From an uncultured Clostridia bacterium (lineage in GTDB: Bacteria > Bacillota > Clostridia > Christensenellales > DTU072), in NCBI GenBank assembly GCA_934296355.1, contig CAKRAY010000099.1:1-5703 (forward strand): DNA of 5,703 nt, given 5' to 3'. Below, one piece after another: positions 1 through 5,703 of the stretch (the first letter of the stretch is position 1; every line of letters starts with the position of its first letter). The notes beneath the pieces are model-generated. The model made no database searches. It worked only from the letters and a program-made list of their open reading frames with translations, and was not told the origin of the DNA. A program made the translations under genes and the position numbers.

Positions 1-1298
<1,298 letters not shown>

Positions 1299-1299
<1 letters not shown>

Positions 1300-2321
1300 T
1301 ACTCTTCCGTAACTCCTTCATCTATTCCGGGATATTTGTATCCCATGTGTTTATATCCGCCCATCGTACAAACTCTTCCCCTCGGAGTTCTCGCGATAAA
1401 ACCGAGTTGAAGCAAATACGGTTCGTACATATCTTCTATCGTAGTCGTATCTTCGCCGCTGGAAGCAGCCAACGTATCTAAGCCGACGGGTCCGCCGTTG
1501 AACTTAACTATAATCGTTCTCAGAATGTTAGCGTCGGTTTTATCAAGTCCCAATTCGTCGATTTCGAGTAAAGATAAAGCCATTTTGGCTTCGTCTTCGG
1601 TAATAAGTTCGAGATTTTTATATTCTACGAAATCTCTTACTCTTCGTAACAACCTATTGGCAATTCTCGGCGTTCCACGCGACCTTCTTGAAATTTCTAA
1701 AGCCGCTTTTTCCTCTATTTTAACGTTAAGAATGGTGGCTGAACGCTTCAAAATCATGGATAACTCTTCGGGCGTATACATTTCCAGTCTGAAAACCATC
1801 CCGAACCTGTCTCTAAGCGGAGAACTCAACATACCTACTCTGGTAGTCGCTCCTACGAGAGTAAAAGGCTCGATAGGAATACGCATCGTCCTTGCGCTCG
1901 GACCTTTACCCGTGACAATATCGAGAGCGTTATCTTCCATAGCGGAATATAGAATTTCTTCAACGGTGGGATTCAATCTATGTATCTCATCGATGAATAA
2001 CACGTCGCCCGCTTGCATATTGGTAAGTATTGCCGCAAGGTCGCCCGCTCGTTCGATAGCGGGTCCCGTGGTAACTCTGATATTAGAGTTCATTTCGGAC
2101 GCGATTATATGACTTAACGTCGTTTTGCCTAATCCGGGAGGACCGTATAAAAGTACGTGGTCGAGCGTTTCGCCTCTCTTCTTTGCGGAGGTCATGAATA
2201 TTTTAAGATTGTCTACGATTTTTTGTTGTCCTACGTAATCGGATAATCTTTTAGGACGCAACGCGTTTTCCGCGTCGTCGATATCGAGTTTCGTAGACGT
2301 TATAAATCTCTCTTCATCCAT
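1299..2321 (-). CDS. ruvB: Holliday junction branch-migration motor RuvB (AAA+ ATPase)
   Basis: RuvB forms hexameric rings that use ATP to pull DNA arms through the RuvA-bound Holliday junction. The 340 residues carry all expected parts. The N-terminal [11 protein letters not shown] segment is at 22-32, Walker A GPPGLGKT at 60-67, Walker B LFIDEIHR at 108-115, sensor 1 in LVGATTR at 155-161, and LRDRFG with the arginine finger at 169-174. Sensor 2 is [17 protein letters not shown] from 215, and a C-terminal winged-helix domain runs from about 255 to 330 and includes the [10 protein letters not shown] and RTPRGRV motifs. Length is normal and nothing is truncated. The ATG at 2321 has AAGGAG upstream. 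It lies 17 bases after ruvA, and its TAA overlaps the queA ATG. No LexA-type SOS box of the Gram-positive form is visible before it. Identification is essentially certain. Confidence 0.99.
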
Positions 2322-2331
2322 TTATTAGTCG

Positions 2332-2337
2332 CTCCTT
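2332..2337 (-). promoter_or_regulatory. Ribosome binding site of ruvB
   Basis: AAGGAG on the minus strand, 10 bases before the ruvB ATG. It lies just after the ruvA TAA stop (2339-2341), in the longest intergenic gap of the window (17 bases). Confidence 0.75.
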
Positions 2338-2338
2338 T

Positions 2339-2941
2339 TTAACGTAAACTGCGCAAAGCAAGTTTAATAAGTTCTTCCAAACTGTTCGCTTTATCTCTTA
2401 CCTTCTTTACTGCCGAAATTGCCTCGGTCGTCTTGAAGCCCAAACCTTCGAGCGCGGAAATTGCGTCTTGCGCGTCCTTATCGTCGGCTATTTCGTCGCT
2501 CGCCATTGTCATATCCATGGTAAGAATATTATCGAAATTCATATCGTTAATATTGCCTTTCAATTCGAGTATGATTCTTTCCGCGGTCTTTTTGCCTATT
2601 CCCTTTACTTTGGAAAGCGTCTTTACGTCCTGATTGAAAATCGTTACGAGTAACGTGTTAACGTCGATACCCGACAAAATGCTTATTGCCGCCTTAGGAC
2701 CGACTCCGCTTATGGTAATAAGTTTTAAGAACATGTCTTTTTCTTCTTTCGAATAAAAACCGTACAAAAAAAGCCCGGCTTCGCTAACGCTCATGTACGT
2801 ATATAGTTGCATATACGGATTCTTTCTAGCTTGGGTGACCGTAAACGACGAAACAATCGCCTCGTAACCCATACCGCCGTTATCGATAACGACCAATCCG
2901 TCCTTTATCTCTTCGACTTGACCTTTTATATAACTAATCAA
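2339..2941 (-). CDS. ruvA: Holliday junction binding protein RuvA, with a TTG start
   Basis: RuvA binds the four-way junction as a tetramer and loads RuvB. The 200-residue protein matches the family in length and layout. An OB-fold at about 1-63 contains GGMGYEAIV and ends in LYGF. Two helix-hairpin-helix motifs follow, SGVGPKAA at 78-85 and KGIGKKTAERI at 113-123. An acidic, Met-rich linker spans about 130-157. The C-terminal three-helix domain that contacts RuvB lies at about 158-200 and includes ALEGLGF. The start is TTG at 2941: it sits 5 bases after a perfect AGGAGG and gives the expected MISYIKG-like beginning, whereas the next in-frame ATG is at residue 24, inside the OB-fold. One oddity is that the acidic pin, Glu-Asp in E. 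coli (E55, D56), reads Glu54-Ala55 here. ruvC ends 9 bases upstream and ruvB follows. Confidence 0.98.
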   Translation of the reverse strand: MISYIKGQVEEIKDGLVVIDNGGMGYEAIVSSFTVTQARKNPYMQLYTYMSVSEAGLFLYGFYSKEEKDMFLKLITISGVGPKAAISILSGIDVNTLLVTIFNQDVKTLSKVKGIGKKTAERIILELKGNINDMNFDNILTMDMTMASDEIADDKDAQDAISALEGLGFKTTEAISAVKKVRDKANSLEELIKLALRSLR

Positions 2942-2946
2942 TTCTT

Positions 2947-2952
2947 CCTCCT
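2947..2952 (-). promoter_or_regulatory. Ribosome binding site of ruvA (decides the TTG start)
   Basis: A perfect AGGAGG on the minus strand, 5 bases before the TTG at 2941. It overlaps the ruvC TAG stop (2951-2953). It is the strongest ribosome site in the window and fixes the non-ATG start of ruvA. Confidence 0.9.
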
Positions 2953-3445
2953 AAATTCCGAATATCCCCGCCATACGATGAATTTGCGCATGCGTTATAG
3001 CAACCGCAAGAGCGTCGGCGGCGTCATCGGGTTTCGGTACTTTTTCAAGTTTTAGCAGTACTTTAACCATGTATTGTATTTGTTGTTTTTCCGCTCTTCC
3101 GTAACCCGTCATCGCCTGTTTTATCTGAAGCGGCGTATATTCGAAAAGTTGGTCGGTCTTGCTATAAACGGTTAATAAAAGCGCGCCTCTCGCTTCGGCA
3201 ACGGCAATAGCGGTTTTTTGATTGTTTTGGAAAAATAACTCTTCGATTGCCACGGCGTCCGGTTTATATTTATCTATTAAATATGAAAAAGAATCCGAAA
3301 TTACTTTTAACCTTTTCGGTAAAGAGTCTTCTTTCGGAGTCGTAACCACGCCGTAATCTATTGCGCGTATTTTATTACTGCCGTACGATTCGATCACGCC
3401 GTATCCTACAGTGGCGTAACCCGGGTCTATTCCCAAAATAATCAT
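2951..3445 (-). CDS. ruvC: Crossover junction endodeoxyribonuclease RuvC
   Basis: RuvC is the dimeric, Mg-dependent resolvase that nicks Holliday junctions symmetrically. The 164 residues fit the family length. All four acidic catalytic positions are present: D7 in ILGIDPGY, E68 in VAIEELFF, and D141 and D144 in PDDAADALAVAITH. The FFQNNQKTAIAVAEARG segment at 71-87 and the TPLQIKQAMTGYGRAEKQQ segment at 104-122 are typical of Gram-positive RuvC. The ATG at 3445 gives the standard N-terminus, but I see no Shine-Dalgarno sequence before it. Instead a promoter-like pair lies at the end of the ABC ATPase gene with a predicted start on this ATG, suggesting either a leaderless message or coupling to the upstream gene 9 bases away. 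Stop is TAG, inside the ruvA ribosome site. Identification is essentially certain. Confidence 0.98.
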   Translation of the reverse strand: MIILGIDPGYATVGYGVIESYGSNKIRAIDYGVVTTPKEDSLPKRLKVISDSFSYLIDKYKPDAVAIEELFFQNNQKTAIAVAEARGALLLTVYSKTDQLFEYTPLQIKQAMTGYGRAEKQQIQYMVKVLLKLEKVPKPDDAADALAVAITHAQIHRMAGIFGI

Positions 3446-3451
3446 ACGTAT

Positions 3452-3480
3452 ATATTACTTTAATAATAGCGAATAGTCAA
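3452..3480 (-). promoter_or_regulatory. Candidate sigma-A-type promoter for ruvC
   Basis: On the minus strand TTGACT (3480-3475, five of six to the -35 consensus) is followed after exactly 17 bases by TAATAT (3457-3452, four of six to the -10 consensus). The usual distance puts the transcription start at 3445, the A of the ruvC ATG. The site overlaps the last codons and stop of the ABC ATPase gene. The region is AT-rich, so a chance match is possible; there is no experimental support here. Confidence 0.45.
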
Positions 3481-4177
3481 GGGAAAGAGTCGATAATACT
3501 TCGTATAAACTTTTTCGTACCTCGGAAAAAGAAGCGATCGAACGATTTTCGCGAGGCATATCGAGTTCGACCTCATATAAAACGTTATCGCCGTTAATAA
3601 CGTAAATTTTATCGGCTAACTTTATCGCCTCGTCTATATCGTGCGTGACGAAAATCGTCGTTCTTTTTTCCTCTTCGTAAAGTTCGCAAAACAACGAGAT
3701 AATTTTCTTTTTTAATGCGAAGTCTAAGCCTTTGAAGGGTTCGTCCATAAGCAAAAGTTCGGACGGATATGCAAAAGCCCTCGCAAGCGAAACTCGTTGC
3801 GCCATACCGCCGCTCAATTGCGACGGATATTTTTCGGCGGCGTCGATTAAAGCGACTTTTTCAAGCATCATTTTTACAATTGCCTTTCTCTTTTCTTTAT
3901 CTTTTATAACGCTTTTTAATACGAATTCAACGTTGTTTCTTACGTTAAGATGGCTTAATAAGGTCGGTTCTTGAAAAATATATCCGATAGAATCGTACTT
4001 GGGTGTAATCTTTCCGCAAAAAGGCTTGTTTTGACCGGAAATAATTTTTAATAACGTCGTTTTTCCGCAACCCGAAGGTCCGAGTATTGCCGTTATGCTA
4101 TGTTCGGGCGCAAATAAATTGAGTGAATCGAAAACTTTTTTTTCGCTATACGCAAAACCGATATTTTCAATCAGCAT
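3455..4177 (-). CDS. ABC importer ATPase, nitrate/sulfonate/taurine (NitT/TauT) type
   Basis: This is the nucleotide-binding subunit that powers the importer whose permease and binding protein lie upstream. Numbered from the ATG at 4177 (240 residues), it has Walker A GPSGCGKT at 33-40, Q-loop FQE at 68-70, signature LSGGMAQR at 121-128, Walker B LLLMDEP at 141-147, D-loop GLD at 150-152 and the H-loop His179 in FVTHD. The C-terminal MPRENRS...FSEVRKSLYEVL segment resembles the tail of SsuB/TauB-type ATPases. An in-frame GTG at 4186 would add three residues, but it lies inside the AGGTGG ribosome site, so the ATG is preferred; that ATG overlaps the permease stop as TAATG. All catalytic motifs are intact. 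The substrate cannot be read from the ATPase. The gene ends 9 bases before ruvC. Confidence 0.93.
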   Translation of the reverse strand: MLIENIGFAYSEKKVFDSLNLFAPEHSITAILGPSGCGKTTLLKIISGQNKPFCGKITPKYDSIGYIFQEPTLLSHLNVRNNVEFVLKSVIKDKEKRKAIVKMMLEKVALIDAAEKYPSQLSGGMAQRVSLARAFAYPSELLLMDEPFKGLDFALKKKIISLFCELYEEEKRTTIFVTHDIDEAIKLADKIYVINGDNVLYEVELDMPRENRSIASFSEVRKSLYEVLSTLSLDYSLLLK

Positions 4178-4944
4178 TATTCCCACCTCACAAAGATTTT
4201 TTTTGTCGCTCTTACTACCGTTTCGAGAATAAAACTAAGCAACACGGCAACGAGCGTCCAGGCAAGCAAATATTGAATTTCGAACGAAGCGTAAGCAACC
4301 TGTATCATACCGCCTATACTTTTCGCAACGCACGTAATTATTTCCGCCGATACTATTATTTTTACCGTCAAAGACAGCGTCGACGCCGAACATTCGAAAA
4401 TAATAGGCGATATTTGCGGTATACATATACCGAAAATTTGCCTTATCAAAGGTATTTTATATGTTTTCGCCATCACAAAAAAATTCTTATCAAGACTTTC
4501 CAGACCCGATACGAACGTGGAATACAAAACCGGAAAAGATATCAGAAAACCCACGAAAACAGCCATTACGTTGCTTGTGAAAAAAGCGTACGAAATAAGA
4601 ATTACCGCTACAGTCGGCGCAGAACGTAATAGAGATATTAGCGGTTTCACGATTTTATCGAAAGGCTTAAAATAAAACCCCGTTATCGCAAAAAGCAACG
4701 CGCTCAATAATGAAATAATAAAACAAAGAAGAATACGCCCGAGCGAAGCAAAAATCGCAATATAAAAATCACTTGTCCTAAATAGCGCGAAAAAGTCGGT
4801 TAATACTTTATCGGGCATTGGCAAAACAAGCGCGTTATTCTTTATCTTAGCGGCAATCGCCCAAACGGCGAGAGCGATTGCCAAAGATAATATAGGATAA
4901 CAAATATTGATTATTACCCTTACGGTTTTATTCTTCTTTTTCAT
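4177..4944 (-). CDS. ABC importer permease, NitT/TauT type (SsuC/TauC-like)
   Basis: This is the membrane subunit of the importer. The 255-residue protein starts with a basic stretch (MKKKNKTVR) and has about six hydrophobic segments, near residues 12-32, 68-92, 102-122, 124-144, 183-205 and 226-246, the usual number for this family. LPMPDKVLTDFFALF at 41-55 and LRSAPTVAVILI at 106-117 match the positions of the conserved P-S-P and LRPIPP-like segments of SsuC/TauC permeases. The cytoplasmic EAA loop aligns at 157-180, keeping the Ala and two prolines, but the usual Gly is Lys163 and the initial Glu is Val157, so it is a divergent member. The ATG follows the binding-protein stop by 3 bases without a visible ribosome site, suggesting translational coupling. 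Its TAA overlaps the ATPase start. The family is probable; the substrate is unknown. Confidence 0.9.
   Translation of the reverse strand: MKKKNKTVRVIINICYPILSLAIALAVWAIAAKIKNNALVLPMPDKVLTDFFALFRTSDFYIAIFASLGRILLCFIISLLSALLFAITGFYFKPFDKIVKPLISLLRSAPTVAVILISYAFFTSNVMAVFVGFLISFPVLYSTFVSGLESLDKNFFVMAKTYKIPLIRQIFGICIPQISPIIFECSASTLSLTVKIIVSAEIITCVAKSIGGMIQVAYASFEIQYLLAWTLVAVLLSFILETVVRATKKIFVRWE
4183..4188 (-). promoter_or_regulatory. Ribosome binding site of the ABC ATPase (decides the start)
   Basis: AGGTGG on the minus strand, 5 bases before the ATG at 4177 and inside the last codons of the permease gene. It contains the alternative GTG (4186-4184), which argues against that codon as the start. 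Confidence 0.65.
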
Positions 4945-4947
4945 TTT

Positions 4948-5703
4948 TTAGAAAATTCTATCTTTGAATTCTTCCCAATTTATAGAGTTGCCTTTCGCGT
5001 CTTTCGACATAACCAAACCGAGAAAAGCAAGTATGTTGGTCTTGTCTTCTTCGGAAAGTCTTCCCGCGTTTATCGCGCAACGACTAATCGACGCTTCGGG
5101 AAAAACTGCGCTTTGATATAAGTTCTCTTTTGCGAATGCGGTTACCGAAGCGGGGTTTTCGGTTACCCATTTCTTACTCGCCGACAATGCGGTAAATAAT
5201 TCGTTAAGAAAAGCGGAATCGTTATACAACTCGGTTTTAACGAAAATTCCGGCTTGCGGGAACGTTTCCGATAAATTACCGCTGGCTACGTAATACGCCC
5301 TTTGTACGTCCATTTCCGAAGTCAACTTCAGCGCGGTTCTTAAAGAGGTAGCGGCAGGCTCGCCTACGAGAGCAAAATCCGCATTACCCGAAGTCAAAAG
5401 AGTTTTTGCGGCGTTACCGTCCGCTACGTATTTGATTTTTACTTCGTTTTCGCCTACTTCGGCATTTTCATCGGTAACGATTTTGATAAGGTTATTGGAA
5501 AGTATATATCTAAGAACCATACCCGGAACGCCGGTTTGACCTATACACGCTATCGTTTTACCTTTCAAATCATTTAATTCGATCGTGGCTTTATCGGCGT
5601 TACCTATAATATATAAACTACCGTTTACCGCTACCGAAACAAGTTTGTAATCGGCGCCTTGTCTTACAAGATTTGCGCCAGCGTTGATCGGCATTATCAC
5701 TAC
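4948..5703 (-). CDS. ABC importer substrate-binding protein, NMT1/SsuA-like, C-terminal part (runs off the right edge)
   Basis: The visible 251 residues are the C-terminal part of a periplasmic-type binding protein, expected to be a membrane-anchored lipoprotein in a Gram-positive cell. The frame is open to the right edge, so the start, signal peptide and any lipobox lie outside. The in-frame ATG and GTG near the edge are internal, because the sequence there (VVIMPINAGANLV) matches the conserved region after the first strands of this fold. Family-like parts are LKGKTIACIGQTGVPG at about 46-61, TLLTSGNADFALVGEPAAT at 101-119 and a C-terminal helical region with KKWVTENPASVTAFAKENL at 177-195. 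Together with the following permease and ATPase it suggests a NitT/TauT importer (sulfonate, nitrate or thiamine-precursor class). The substrate cannot be assigned. Relatives of about 310-340 residues imply that roughly a quarter is missing. Confidence 0.85.
   Translation of the reverse strand, partial: VVIMPINAGANLVRQGADYKLVSVAVNGSLYIIGNADKATIELNDLKGKTIACIGQTGVPGMVLRYILSNNLIKIVTDENAEVGENEVKIKYVADGNAAKTLLTSGNADFALVGEPAATSLRTALKLTSEMDVQRAYYVASGNLSETFPQAGIFVKTELYNDSAFLNELFTALSASKKWVTENPASVTAFAKENLYQSAVFPEASISRCAINAGRLSEEDKTNILAFLGLVMSKDAKGNSINWEEFKDRIF

Noticed and set aside
1498..2112. A 204-codon open frame on the plus strand, opposite ruvB
   Set aside because: It lies wholly antisense to a clear ruvB, has no family-like motif, and its Ser/Ile/Leu-rich composition is what the complement of ruvB codons gives.
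2322..3500. A LexA/DinR SOS box (GAAC, four bases, GTTC) before the ruv genes
   Set aside because: None of the GAAC occurrences inspected is followed at the right distance by GTTC; the nearest look-alike, GAACATGTC near 2731, lacks the second half. A box could still exist upstream of the window.
4235..4426. A 63-codon minus-strand frame inside the permease gene
   Set aside because: It is another reading frame of the permease, whose own frame has membrane segments and the EAA loop.
4123..4629. A 168-codon plus-strand open frame rich in Arg and Tyr
   Set aside because: It spans the antisense of the permease and ATPase start; the odd composition reflects the complementary frame of hydrophobic codons, with no recognisable domain.
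5692..5703. ATG or GTG near the right edge as the true start of the binding protein
   Set aside because: The frame stays open to the edge, the residues match an internal conserved region of the fold, and no signal peptide follows.

Overview
The window is a compact stretch of bacterial chromosome in which every recognisable gene lies on the minus strand. In transcription order (right to left) they are: the C-terminal part of an ABC importer substrate-binding protein, its permease, its ATPase, then ruvC, ruvA, ruvB, queA and the N-terminal part of tgt. Gaps between genes are at most 17 bases. Two junctions are TAATG stop/start overlaps, so the layout looks like one transcription unit. No stretch longer than 20 bases lies outside a gene. 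I see no RNA gene, mobile element, CRISPR array or long repeat.

The ruvC-ruvA-ruvB-queA-tgt order, the AGGAGG-type ribosome sites, the moderately low GC and the protein sequences suggest a Firmicute, most likely a member of the Clostridia. The genus cannot be read from this window. The sequence is rich in CpG for its GC content and contains no GGCC at all by hand scan.

Region 1 (about 3455-5703) encodes an importer of the nitrate/sulfonate/taurine/thiamine-precursor type (NitT/TauT, NMT1-like binding protein); the substrate cannot be assigned. Region 2 (2339-3445 and 1299-2321) encodes the complete Holliday-junction machinery: RuvC resolvase, RuvA junction-binding protein and RuvB branch-migration motor. 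Region 3 (1-1299) holds the queuosine tRNA-modification pair. Tgt inserts the 7-deazaguanine precursor into tRNA position 34, and QueA adds the epoxycyclopentane ring from S-adenosylmethionine.

This is mainly an ordinary housekeeping region, and I found no new system. The points most worth checking are a well-spaced promoter-like sequence at the importer/ruvC junction that would start transcription on the ruvC ATG, the absence of GGCC, a changed acidic-pin residue in RuvA, a divergent EAA loop in the permease, and the attachment of a transporter to the ruv-que genes.
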